A stretch of 64,000 nucleotides of DNA from Centropus unirufus (Eukaryota > Chordata > Aves > Cuculiformes > Centropidae): contig VYZI01000040.1 of assembly GCA_013397695.1 (NCBI GenBank), positions 2,663,658 through 2,727,657 of the forward strand, in the 5' to 3' direction. Numbering within the stretch: the first letter of the stretch is position 1; each line of letters begins with the position of its first letter. A program made the position numbers and the translations under genes. Under the pieces are notes generated by a model. That model had not been told where the DNA came from. It worked only from the letters and a program-made list of their open reading frames with translations, and made no database searches. Below, in pieces: positions 36,530 through 48,834 of the stretch.

Positions 36530-39500
36530 GGCAGCTCAAGATCCAGTTCAGGTGACTGCTGCCTTGTGCTCTGCACACACATCTGCACCAAAACGGTAGT
36601 CAATGTCCCCAAGAGCTTCTTGCCAGTCCTGTTATCACAGAAGTTTCTTAGTGGCATGTTTTTATACTGTAAGCTTCCATTACACGAAGATGGCAATAAA
36701 CCTATGATCCTCATACTATTTACAGATTGGTTCATTACATTTCTTTTAAAAAGTAATATAAATGTCTAAACTCCTATAAATACATCACCATTACTGTTTA
36801 TCTTGCTTGTTAAATTGGCAGTTTTGTAACATCAAGACACTGCAGCTATGTAATAGTTCATATCTATCTGGTGCAAGAACTGTTTTTTTCTCTCTCCTAT
36901 TTCCACGAATGAAAAAGGTGCTTTAATATGCTGCTTGTAAACAAACAACAGCTGCTACTGATTGCAAATATATTGGCTTATCCATAGAAATGCTGGACCT
37001 TAAGGCAAGGTAGGAATTCCTATAGTAATGTGGTATTCTGTCCTTCAATCAAATCTAGTTGTAGCAACCACAAAAGAATTCCTATTTTCTTCCATGAATC
37101 AAAATCTGTCTCATACTGGAACCCCACTGGCAAGTCCTTGTGAATAAGGTACTTTGAATATTCAAAGAGAGTTTTCAAACATTAATGTTTCTGCATCTAT
37201 CATATCTCAGAAGAGACAAGACAGTGAAATTCGTAGTCTGAACGAAGACTTCAATGGTTTCTGTTATTTTCTGCAGGGATATATTGATTTGCATCCTGGA
37301 CTTATGCTGCGGTTATGTACAGCTGCAGTGAAGTTGGTGGCAAAAGCAACGAGTTCATTTTTACAGCTTAGAAGGTGTTTGCTTATCCCTTCAGTTTTTA
37401 CCTAAAATAACAAAAGCAAAACCTAATTCCTTTTAATTACAAGCAACTTTATGAGCTACACATCAGCAAAGAAACATTATCATGGGCTGAATAAGTAGGG
37501 AGTCACTCCAGAAAAGCCATCAGACTTGTACAGCCCAGGGACTGCTCAGTACCTAGTGAGATCTGCCAAGTTTTCCTTGAAATCTGCCCCTCAAGAATCT
37601 GAGCTGCTGGCTAGTAATGACTTCTCAAAAATTTAAGAAGCTGTACAAGCACAACATTCAGTCAAAATCATATGAATCTCATCAGGATGAATGTTAGCTA
37701 AGTCGGTTTTGAAGAACAACGCTGTTGGCTACAAACCATTGATAACTGACATCTTGGAAACTGAAGGTGGTGCCTTACATGCACATAGATTCTGTTCCAC
37801 CTGTGCAAAGCAAATCCTGTGGGTAACCTTTGAGGAACCAGGAGGTAAGAAGGAAAAAAGGAGAGGGTAAAGATAGAATCCAATTCAGTAACATTTTCTG
37901 GAGTTGATCTGGTTCTTGCTACTTTGTTATCTGCTATGTTTCATGCCTGATTTTTCTTCTGAGGTGTTTGATTAGCATCGTCGAAGTTACTTCTGCAAGT
38001 CACAGTATGCTTTGCTATCTTTGCTTTTTTTTTAGCAATCCAAGCAGTGCATTCTTCCCTCTGCTTTCAGCAAGAAAAATCTCTTTCTACAAATGTTGTG
38101 CTTCATAAGTAATAGAAAATGTCACATCTGCTGTGCTAAACTTAGGAGTTTGACTTTTAAAAACTTATTTTGTGTCTGCAAATCTGTTAAATGACCTCAC
38201 CTTACTGCCTTATCTTAAAGTGAATTACATTCACTGGTTATTTCATCTCAATACCTACCTTGCAGGGAGCTGGGAGAAAACTTTGAAATGATCCGTTTGT
38301 TCATTTTGTGAGGAAGACTGTACAGGACATCTCGGTATTTGTGGACTAAGCAGAGAGCGGGTCACTGGGCTGGGGTGCACTCTGTTGATCTCTGGGCGTC
38401 AGAAGCCAACTCTGGCCCACATACCAACAGCTTTTCGGCTTCTGTTTCATACAAGGAAAGAGGGAGGGGGCATATGGTGCTTTGGTATGGGCTTATGCTG
38501 CAAACAGGATGTGACCCTGAGCTCAGGAATGCACCTGGACACTCAAACTTTATAAAAACTCCAGGATTAATTCCCTTTTCTCTTCACTCTATGATATGCG
38601 TTTGTCCTACTTTTGCTGGAAAAAACTAGTCTATGCTCACTCCAAGCTGGACCTACTGTACACAGGATGCTTTATCCATGCATTGATGACTCTCTGCATT
38701 ATGAGTCTCTTTTTAAAATAGAAAGAGGAAAAGTTCACCATGGCTAACTTGGATCTTGGAATAGCAGGTGGCAATTTAATTGGAAGATGTAAGCTGCTTA
38801 CTACTAATTTGCATGATTATAAGATTTTGTAATTGCCCTGTAAAAGTTAATTTGGCATCAGGTTCAGTGAAACTCAACTATGTTAGCATGATATTGATGT
38901 GTGTATGAGATTTGCTGTTGCTGTTTGATATGTTCCCTGCTGAAAGACCAAAGGAGAGATTTGAGGGGGTTATTTTTAAATACACACACATGCACACACT
39001 GAGGTGAATCTCATTGTAATGACCCCCATGGGGCCTGGATGAATGTGTGTTGTATCAAGGAGTTCACTGCAGTAAGAGCTGGTAATTCATTCCTTCAAAA
39101 TAATGAGGAAGCATCTAACTTGAATTGAATATCGATACCTAGTAATTTTTATGAAGATCACCTCATTGATTAACATTTAACCTGCATGCTTAAAAGAAAA
39201 ATGTTTAGGAAACAAAAATGTACACTTATAGGCTAAATATAGCTTGCACGAGAAAAGTGAGAAAAAAATTATTTGGTATTTAAGGTCAGTCTTGCATAAG
39301 TGTTTGCACTAAGCATATTAGGAAGGAAAAACTACTTTTGTTATTGGGCATGCATAAAGGAGAGTCCCAAGCACAGCATATCCTAGTGTCGCTTGAATTT
39401 GTGCACATGTGTATTATGTGCCTGCATGCTTCCTGCATCGTATAGATGTCTCGCAGGCTGCAATAGGCAAAAGGTTTTTTCCATGTAGTGCAGGTCGCTG

Positions 39501-42500
39501 TTAGAGGTCTCAGGGCAAAACTGCAGAAGCAAGGATTCACGCTGTGCTGTGAAGAGAAATTAGCTTGAGCCTCCAATGCGGCATGGGGTTCGGGGCCACG
39601 GGATGGTGGGTGAATGACTGTATGACAGATCCTGTGCCAGACTGGATCTGCCTCTCCATTGGGAGCCCAGAGCATGAGGGTGTCTTTAAGGCAAAACAAA
39701 GCGCCCTTGAAAAGCTGAGAGAAATGCCAGATTTGCCATATTCTTGCTTTCCCCCTCTGTGTAAGGCAGCAGCCCAGAAATAATCTGAGAGAGGAAAGGT
39801 GCAGCAAGGGTTGTGCTAAATGCTGGTTGTGTATCTACACCAAAACAGAACAAACTATGCTTGACTGAATCAGTAAGGTACACAAGCACATACCTCACTA
39901 AAAGCACAGAAACAAAGTTGTTGATCTTAAATATTTAAATTAGTTGCCTGTCCACGTGCCTCAGTAGGCTGGGACCCATTGTCACTGAATATAAACTCAC
40001 ACAAACATCCATATTGTGTTTTAGCAGGTCATTCTTGATTTATGAATTCTTTTTGTCCTCTCATTCTTTTCTCTCTCACCCTTCTTCTATTCCTTCAGGT
40101 TTGTGGGAAAGAAATAAGGGGAAGGTTACATGTGGTATTTGTAAATATGATAGCCCAGTTAGCTTCACTGAGCGTGGCACGGATGGGTGCCACAGATGGG
40201 TGTTTGTACACTGGCTTGGCATGAAGGAGGCACCTGAAGACAAAGGGATGAGAAGTGTTTTACCTGCTCTCAGGCAGAAGGGGAAGACCTTCCCAAAAGG
40301 GTGGCAGGGCAGGATAGCAAACCTAGAATTTGACCCTTGTGACTGAGTTTTGTATGTGTTAATTGAAAGAAATCTGGAAGACTCAGAATAAATTACTACT
40401 TTGATTGAAAATGCAAGGATATAGATGACAAAGTTTAAACATTGCATGATAGTCCTTCGATAAATTCTTAAGTTGGGAGCATGGGAACATTTTTCTAATG
40501 GGATGCTGATGTGTAGATAAAGAAACAATTGGGGAAGAAATTTGGGATCTGGAGATTTGAATATTTTACTCAAATGCTTTGAAGTCATTCAGGTGTTCAT
40601 AACTATTTAAAACCTTCACTTGTTTTGTGGGCCTCAAGCAAAGCAATGAATTGTCAGCTCTGCTCCAGCTGAAATTCGTCTGTCATAGAGGAAACAAAAC
40701 AAAACCCCCAGAAGTCCAACAACGCCCTTTCATGTACAACATTATACCTACTGAATGAGAGGAAATGTAGGCATCCACCAGAGTAAAGTACTTTTAAAAG
40801 CTCATTTGGATGGTATGGCTTTTATCTAGAGAACTGCTCTATATGCAAAACTCAGATGAATATTTACAGTATTTAGGAATACGTACTGGGGCTAGGGAAG
40901 GAGTGGGGAGAAACACGCTGTAAGCGTAATCATCTTCCGAGTGGTCCAAAAACAAAGTGTTCTCACTGCTGTTGCTGGGCAACAGTCCCACGATGGGACT
41001 CAGCCTGTGCAAATGTACAGTGGGAGAGTCCAGCCTACCCAAAGAGTGAGAAGGCTGAGTACCAGGAGAGTCAGCGGAGGGGGCCTGACATGGCTGAGCT
41101 CCACTTCCTAGCAGTTGTGACCCCCCTAAGTACATATATTCACCATTCTTCTGACCTTTCACAGCCTCTTCGCTTTCATAACAGGCTTAAAATAAACAGT
41201 GAAGCAAGACTGGTACCAGGGAGCAATGGGACTCTAGTTGTTGTAGCAGATCAGTTGTATCTAGGACGTTTTCTATGAAGTAAAGCATTAGCACTTCCTC
41301 TGAGGCGTTCAGAGGCTATGAAACTCTGGGGAGGGAGAAGAAAAGCAAATAACAAGTCTACCAGGCAATTCATGGGATTTAAATTCAGTGTCCCTCAGTG
41401 GCTTCGGCTCTGAAGACCACATGTGCTCTCATTAGGTGGTGACACAGTTAAAATCCACTGTCTATGGGGACAATAATCCACTATATTTTGAAATAAAAAA
41501 TCCAGAGTGCTTAACCATCTGACACAGTATGATGTCAATTTTCACTCAATAACACTTTTTATTTTAGCTTTTTCATTTAAAATTGACTTCATGGTATTTG
41601 TAGTGAGAAACAAACTCTGCCTACCTTTCATTTTTTATTCCTGAAATTATTATTCTACATGAAACTAATTAAAAATATGGTCTTTTAGGCTGAGGTGTCA
41701 ACAGTCAAGTTGACCCTTTATAGAAAAAGGCTTATGGCTTATGGGCAAGAAAAGAAGTACAAGAGCAAAATGAACTGCTGCAGCCTCCAGATGTCCTATT
41801 CCAGCTTTAAAAGGTGGTACCTGGTTGATATTCCAATCCCCAAACTGCCAGTGTTGTTCTCTCCATGTGTATGGACGGGTTTCAAAGTCATCACAGCTGC
41901 ATCTCCTCTTAACATTGGACCAAACCGATGCTAAGTAGAAACAACTTTCACATACTTCAAGTCATTATTCGTATTCCGGTTGAGGAGACAGGAGAATAAA
42001 AGAGGCAGAGTAATGCCCTATGATTCCACTCCTTGATTAAAGAGAAAAATGTCCTTTTAAAATAATGGAGAATAAACTTTTCCTACTTGTTAGATTGACC
42101 GCCAAGCTGCTGCTTTTGGGATAGCAGTTTAATAAAGTTCTTTGCACACACAGCTGCCTAGGTGGGAAATTGCAGAAGAGCACAGAGGAAACACAATATA
42201 TTTCCCCCCTATCATTTCTCAGCCTATTTTGAAATTAGGAAATCATAAGGAAACAGCAGGAGGATTTCTACCCTTGCACTATTTCCTTCCCCTGTGATCA
42301 TGAAGTTTTATTGTTGCATGAACCCTGCTGCCTGCCATTTCAGAGAAACTCAGCAAGAGGTAAGGTTTTTCTAAGTGTGGGTGGTCATGTCCGTGTATTC
42401 AGCAGAAGCAATAGGGCTATTCAGCCTGAAAAAATGCAGCTCAAGATGAAGTATGGAAAAATAATTTTCAAAGAGAAAATAATGAAGAACTAACAAAAGC

Positions 42501-43695
42501 ACCCAGGGAATTCATTCTTTTCTATTTTTTCCCCCCTTCTGTAATTGCCACTGAAGAGGCTGGCACTGAAATGACATCATTAACTCAAGTTATCTCAGTT
42601 GTACACTTGTGAAGAAAACTGAATGAAATGCAGAAAAAATTCCCCAGGCCTCAGCCTATTGCATTGGAAAGCTCTTCCACAGGTGAAAAACAGTCTTACA
42701 TACAGAACCACATCCTGCTTGGTGATGTAGGCAAAAGTATAGATATTTCTCAATAGTTGGGGGATAGATTTGGATTTTCTAATGTTTCAGTGTTGTTTCT
42801 ATGTTCAGATATTTGCATTCATATCCACCTTTATGAATACATTAACATTATCACTATTAGAGCATGCTGCTCCTTTTTTCAGAAGGTGTGTACAAATGAG
42901 TTTCCTGGAAGGCAATTTCATCAAAACAAGCCCTTAACTTTGCTTTTAAGCAAATAGTGTGTAATATTTCGAGGAGAACAAAAAATGTTGACTACTGAAC
43001 ATTAGAAATGTACTGCTCATAAATAAGCAGCAAAGGAATATTGGCACAGCCCATGCAGTGGAAAATGTGCACATATATGGAAAATCTTTAAAGAACTTCA
43101 TGTAATTGGCGAAAGACGAATTTTTTTGAGCAAATGGGTGATTAGGTGAATTGTTCCCCTCAGCGCAGTTAATATTCCTCAGACTCTCCCATCGGTAAAT
43201 GAGAGAAAAGCATAATGGCAGAACCCTTGGTTTTGTTCCCTTGCAGTATTTTATATCCCCACGAGCAGTACAGGGATACTTGCCATAGCAAGCCATAACA
43301 CAGGAGAGGGCTATAATCTCCATCCTACACCTGCAAGTAGCTTCTCTGAAGACCTTGTGGAAAGGAGCACCTCGAAATACAATTCTTCACTTAACTAATT
43401 TTTTCCTAAGGTTAGACAACCAAAATATGACTAGGAAATGAAAAGACTCCCATTTTCACTTATTTATGCATTCATTTGCTTATTAACTGTTGTAATGGAA
43501 AGTTGTTAGAAGTAGAGGTGCAATTTAATCTATTATCTTGTCTAAATTATATCAGACATAGCTTTCAGAACACATGAAAAATAGTGCGCAAAAAGTCTGA
43601 AGCTTCCAGTTTTGTCAGGGAATGTGGTTGATGTTGGAAAGACAAATCTGAGAAATAATAGCATGGAAAAGTAACCATTTTATAAGAGAAAAACA
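36530..43695. other. Unique DNA, about 7 kb, no gene recognised
   Basis: No host exon was identified. The longest open frame in the window (173 codons, minus strand, 39286-39807) lies here. It has no known domain, signal peptide or coding-like composition, and antisense frames in the same place are also open. A short CA-type run occurs near 38980-39000. Confidence 0.5.
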
Positions 43696-43773
43696 TTTTT
43701 TTACAAAATTTTTACTAGCCATTTCTAACCAAAATTTTTTTACAAAATTTTTACTAGCCATTACTAACCAAAA
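43696..43773. repeat. 39-bp tandem duplication
   Basis: Two adjacent 39-bp units (43696-43734 and 43735-43773) each begin with seven T followed by ACAAAATTTTTACTAGCCAT. They differ at a single base. Such low divergence implies a fairly recent local duplication. No coding or regulatory content is evident. Confidence 0.97.
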
Positions 43774-46700
43774 GCTAATTTCTCCTGAGCACCTGGATGC
43801 TGCAAGGTACTGCTTTAGAGTCAGTCCTCACTTCCTCCTCTCATGCTGATTTTCAGCCTGCTGTGGCAGAGGAGTGGTGTTGCAGTGTTCTTGAAAGCAG
43901 AAAGAATCTGCTCCTCTGATTTGAATTTACAAAGCAAAATGCTCTTCTTTTCAAGCTCCGCTCTGTGCTTTGTGTACCTTCCTGTGATTAGAACAGGTTT
44001 AATTTATTTTCTACACTTTCTGTTTTCTCTTCTCACTCTGGGGCTGTCACATCTCTTGCTCAGACAGCCACGGGAAGGGAAAACTTGTCATTGTGTTTAG
44101 AGGAAATTTAGAGGAAATATATGGTCAAATCTATTGCTCTGCATCATACCTATCTTCCTGATTCATGAGTTTTACGTTGCTGCTCCTCCAGGGTCATGAA
44201 GCTCTAGTGATGTATCTAAGATTTGCCTGTTACTCAGAATAATTGGTTGCTAATGGAGGAGCCAAAATTTCGTCATTTTCTAAGCGAAATGTCTCACACA
44301 TCCCTGCCCCTACTCTGAGCCCTTCAAAGGAGAATACTTTTGCTGTTTTCTACCACAATGCAAGTTAGCCTCTCCTTTAAATACGATTTTTGCATGTTAT
44401 GCTTTAAGACACCTTTTCCATATATCTGGGAAACATCTGGGCACAGGGAACGTATCAGACCAGGAGAGAGAAAAGCCAGAAAAACCAGTACTCCCAGTCA
44501 CTTTTGGCTGTTAGAGAATGCCCCTGTGCAACATTTTTGGAGGTTCAACCTAGAGTACAGGGCAGCCTGTGCCCTGGCTTCAGCATTTCAGGCATAGGTG
44601 GCCACAGCACCGCCTTTCCCTCTGCAGCACCGTGCCCTTACCCAGGCACAGTGCAGAAGCGAGCTCGCGTACATGGGATGCATACAAACTGCTTATTGTC
44701 TTTCTGTCAGAAGCATCACCAAATAGTCTCACTTTCCCCAAACAAAAGGAGATATGGATTACAGAGCTGGCAAGAAAAATAAACAGCAACCCTGTTTAAG
44801 TGAAAACACCTCCAGGTACCATAAGTAACACTGAGAACTAGTGACTGATACCGCGTAAGAGTAGCTTAATACTATTAATAGGCGTTTTCTTTCCTCTGGT
44901 TGTTTATGAGGGCTGCGAACGCCTCCCCCTCCCCTTTCAGAGCAATGCATACTCTATGCTGAATAACTTGGTTTAATAAGTTCGTATTCTGTCAACTTAA
45001 TGTAGCAATCTAACTATCACTGAGCAGGCTGGGGTTTGGGCCAGTCTTAATGAGATAATATCTCGTAAAGGATTGATCCCAGATACATTTAAGGGTCCTC
45101 GCAGCTAGTGTTTTGCAATACACTACAGATTCTGCAGCCGAGTGAGAAAAACAGAAAATTAGTAAGATGTATGAAGAAATGCAGAATATAGATTCTTGGT
45201 CCCCAGGACATTTCATGCTCTGTGAATTGCAGGCTCTTGTACCAGGCTTATGCAGTCATTTATTTTTTGTCTGCCAAGCATGGGTGACATCATTTGACAG
45301 GCAGGATGCTTACTTATCTATTTTTGCAAAGTAATGCTTTTGCACATTTTTCTTCATTATAAGCTCTGAACAAGTGAGGTGCAATGTTCCACTTAAATAG
45401 CTTTTCATGCAAACAGCAGCATCACAAAACCAGCTTGTAGGAGAAAATACAATTTCTCCAACAAGAAAATAAAATGAAATAGAATTTTAAAAGCAGTAGT
45501 ACAGAAGCCAGGCAAAATATATTTCCCTAAGTGTTATTTATCCTTTGCAAATAGTTCACTTTGTGCCGTGACAGGAATTAAATGTATTCCATGGTACAAT
45601 ATTGTTTCCTGGGAATGAGAAAGTGATTGATACCTGAGTTTGAATTATTGTGAATATGTGGAAAAAATAGGATTTTACACATTGACAAAGTCAATAAGAG
45701 GCTTGAAAAGATGGTTTACATTGGGACAATTTTAGTACAGAACAGACTAGGTTTTAAAAGCAAAATGATCTTCATGCAACAGGCTCTGGATTTGAATGAA
45801 GTGCCATTCAGTTAGAAGGAACTGATTTAACAGCTCAATTATTGATGATGCTGAGTCAGGAGTCTGTGGAGTTAAATCTTCCATTTGCTTCATCACTGGA
45901 AGTAGGGAATCAACTATAATAGACAAATCAAAGACCTCTGATAAACCTGCACTACCAATGATGCATTTCTGATTACAATGAGATTTCTGTTAGACAAATG
46001 AGAGGCTAAGTACTGAAATCGTTCCTCAGCAATAATTCCTGGCTTAGCCAGGCTAGAATGGCTTCGATCCAGTTGAACTGCTGTTGGTGAAAGAACTATT
46101 GTCTGACCCACACTCCCCCCAGTCCTGGCATCTCTGGGAGATTCGTGTGCATCCTCACAGGGCTCGGCCCTCCAGAGCTATTTACTCACCTTGTCATTAA
46201 CTAACACCTCTGCACTGGGAGCAGTGTGTGTGGAAATGGAAAAGATCGAGTAACAGACAATGCAGCCTCTATTTTTTTCAAATACAAACTGAATCTACTT
46301 TTTTGTAAAAAATGAAAGAAACTCTGCATTCCAACAGAACCATCTCAAGGAAAACTGGGAGCTCATATTGGTAGAGCTTTGTTTGGCCGGAGATTGGACT
46401 TTCATATTCACAGCGCTTGAGCCAACAAATGTACTCCCATTTACTGAATTGCCTGGACACTATGAAACTTATTATTTTATTCTACCTCTCTCTCAAAAAG
46501 GGCATAAGCCTTCATAGTTTGAGAGAAATTATTTATTTCCTCCTTAGATTTTAACTAAGCCTTTGCTGATGAACCTTTTTACACAATTACTTTACCTTCC
46601 AGCTGTTACAGTACTGTACAATTTTCAAGAGTAAAGTGACCATTAGGAGGCATTAGCCAAGAAGTGGGAACCCTAATTACTTCTTCAAGCAAGCAATAAA

Positions 46701-47361
46701 TGAGAATGTCTGAGTTTTCAGAGGGCCGGCACCTTTGCAGGCATTTTCAATAGACCTTTGCTACCCTTGCCTACTTTTATACTAGAAGAAGTGGAGCACT
46801 AAATGTAATGCACTTAGTAGCATTAGTCCTACTGGTTTGCTTTCTGCTTTAAAAAAAAATACTTAATCTTACTGCACCCTCACCCTCTATGAAGAGGCAT
46901 TAGAATGTAGACTTGTTACTCTAAAATATCTTTTGCATGTGTAATAAAACCTAGATGTCCATATGGCCTCCAAATGGTCCATGCCCAGCTGAGAAACAAT
47001 GGGGTTCTGTTGTTTCTTAGGTAAAAGAGTATCAAAACCAATCTGATTTGTACCGATTGGTCTGGTTTCTGTTACGTTTAAGTGTACACAGTTTTTTGAT
47101 TCGAAAGGAGAATAGCTGGATGTTGTTTTCTTGAGCATGAATGATGCCTCCCTGCTTCAATATGACTTGATTTCTTGTACCACTGTCTATTACATGTCAG
47201 TTTTGGAGATGAAGGCAATATTCCTCCAAGAAGAGGCACTGCTCTGATCCTGACAGACTCTCCACATCTAGAGGGACATTCAGACTTCATGGTGTTACAG
47301 ATCAAGCAGCACCTCTAGCATACAGCATATTTGATATCTTGGCTTCTTTATTGCTGATTTT
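43774..47361. other. Unique DNA, no gene recognised
   Basis: No exon was identified. A short stretch around 46080-46115 resembles the extreme 3' end of an old CR1/L3 LINE in sense orientation (AACTATTGTCTGACCCA). It is too short to annotate as a separate element. The 10-bp CpG palindrome GCGAGCTCGC lies at 44659-44668. Confidence 0.45.
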
Positions 47362-47396
47362 TATATATATATATACATATATATATATNTATATTT
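47362..47396. repeat. (TA)n microsatellite with an N
   Basis: The array is a TA dinucleotide run with one CA interruption and an unresolved base at 47389. The ambiguity is probably a sequencing or assembly problem in a low-complexity tract. A CR1 element begins about 150 bp downstream. Confidence 0.9.
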
Positions 47397-47547
47397 GTTC
47401 CATTTGTTCTTGATCTCTCATTTTCAATTGTTTGCCTTGGTAAATCAGATTATTTTTTTTAAAAAGCATCTATATTCATGTGCAAAGTAGGTGATGTTTT
47501 TCCCTTCTTCTTCGTATAAGTATGGTCTATCCCAATCCCTTTGCTAA

Positions 47548-48834
47548 AGCTCATGGAGGACAGGGAGTTGATTAGAGGCAGCCAGCATGGCTTCACCAAG
47601 AGCAAGTCCTGCATGACCAATCTAATGGCTTTCCATGGTAGAGTAACACATCAGTGAACATGGCAACACCAATGGATGTAATCTGTCTGGACTTCTGTAA
47701 AACCTTTTACATGGTCCTCCGCAACATCCTTCTCTGAAAATTGGAGCAATGTGGATTTGATGACTGGACTATTCAGTGGATAAGGAATTGGTTGGATGTT
47801 TGCATTCAGAGAGAAGTGGTCAATGGCTCAGTGTCCAGATGGAGAATCATGACAAGTGGTGTCCCTCAGGGATCTGTGCTGGGACTAGTGAAGTCCATAT
47901 CTTCATCAATGATATAGACAGAGAGATCAAGTGCACCCTCAGCAAGTTTGCAGATGACACCTAGCTGACTGGTGCTGCTGTCACACCAAAAGGACTAGAT
48001 GTCATCCAGAGGGACTTGGACAAGCTGCAGAAGTGGCCCTGTGGGAACTTCATGAGGCTCAACAAGGCCAAGTGCAAGGTCTTACACCTGGATCGGGGCA
48101 ATACATGGTTTCAGGATGGGGGATGACATAATTGAGAGCAGCCCTGTGGAGAACGACTTGGGGGTGCTGATTGATGAGAAGCTCAACGTGAGCTGGCAAC
48201 AAGTGCTCACAGACCATAAGGACAGCCATACCCTGGGCTGCATCAAAAGAAGGACAGCCAGCAGGTCAGCAGAGGTTATTCTGCCCCTCTATTCTGCTCT
48301 TGTGAGACACCACCTGGAGTATTGTGTCCTGTTCTGGAATTCCCAACATAAGAAGCATATAGAAATGTTAGAAGAGGTCCAGAGGAGGGCTACAAAGATG
48401 GCCAGGGGGCTGGAGAACCTCTGCTATGAGGACAGGCTGAGAGAGTTGGGATTGTTCAGCCTGGCGAAGACAAGGCTCCAGGGAGATCTTATAGTTGCCT
48501 TCCAGTACATGAAGGGTACAAGAAAGCTGGGGAGGGACTTTTTGCAAGGGCATGTAGCGATAGGTTGAGGAGGAATGACTATAAATGGAAGCTGGGGAGA
48601 TTTAGACTAGACATCAGGAAGAAATTCTTCATGATGAGGGTGGTGAGACACTGGGACAAGTTGCCCTGGGAAGTTGTGGATGCCCCCTCCCAGGAAGTGT
48701 TCAAGGCCAGGCTGGATGGGGCCTTGAGCAGCCTGGTCTGGTGGGAGGTGTCCCTGCCCATGGCAGAGGGATTGGAACTGGATGATATTTAAGGACCAAT
48801 GCAAACCATTCTATGTTTATATGATTTTATGATT
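47548..48834 (+). mobile_element. CR1 LINE, 3' 1.3 kb, 5'-truncated
   Basis: A sense-strand CR1 copy begins inside the reverse transcriptase region and runs to the natural 3' end. At its left edge GGCAGCCAGCATGGCTTCAC encodes the S-Q-H-G-F motif. The right end carries degenerate octamers (CATTCTATG, then ATGATTTTATGATT). The order of RT, C-terminal domain and short 3' UTR is complete. At least one stop, the TAG at 47962-47964, and several frameshifts make it inactive. Similarity is good throughout, so it is a middle-aged or young copy. It has no recognisable effect on neighbours. Confidence 0.96.
47600..48792 (+). pseudogene. CR1 ORF2 remnant (reverse transcriptase and C-terminus)
   Basis: The frame running to the stop at 47962-47964 keeps the reverse transcriptase active-site motif F-A-D-D intact (47947-47958). 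The TAG falls just after the following threonine. Just upstream, V-P-Q-G-S-V-L-G and I-F-I-N-D-I-D are both visible but in different frames, so a frameshift lies near 47880. Beyond the TAG the same frame continues as DVIQRDLDKLQKW and CKVLHLDRGN. The reading then shifts to the frame at 48116-48568 (V-L-I-D-E-K-L-N; ENLCYEDRLRELGLFS). It returns to the first frame at about 48565 (RLDIRKKFFMMRVVRHWDKL), ending LDDI at a stop. In a live element this protein would copy CR1 RNA at a nicked target. Here it is in at least three broken pieces. Confidence 0.92.

Noticed and set aside
39286..39807. Longest open frame, 173 codons, minus strand
   Set aside because: It has no recognisable domain, membrane segment or signal, and other frames overlap on the opposite strand. 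One frame of this length in 64 kb is unremarkable.
40076..40588. 170-codon minus-strand frame
   Set aside because: No domain is visible, composition is unlike coding DNA, and forward frames overlap it. It is treated as chance.
44659..44668. CpG palindrome GCGAGCTCGC
   Set aside because: Ten bases only, with no partner site or GC island around it. It is not enough for a regulatory call.
48368..48804. Minus-strand open frames across the CR1 at 47548
   Set aside because: These are antisense shadows of the LINE ORF2 C-terminus.
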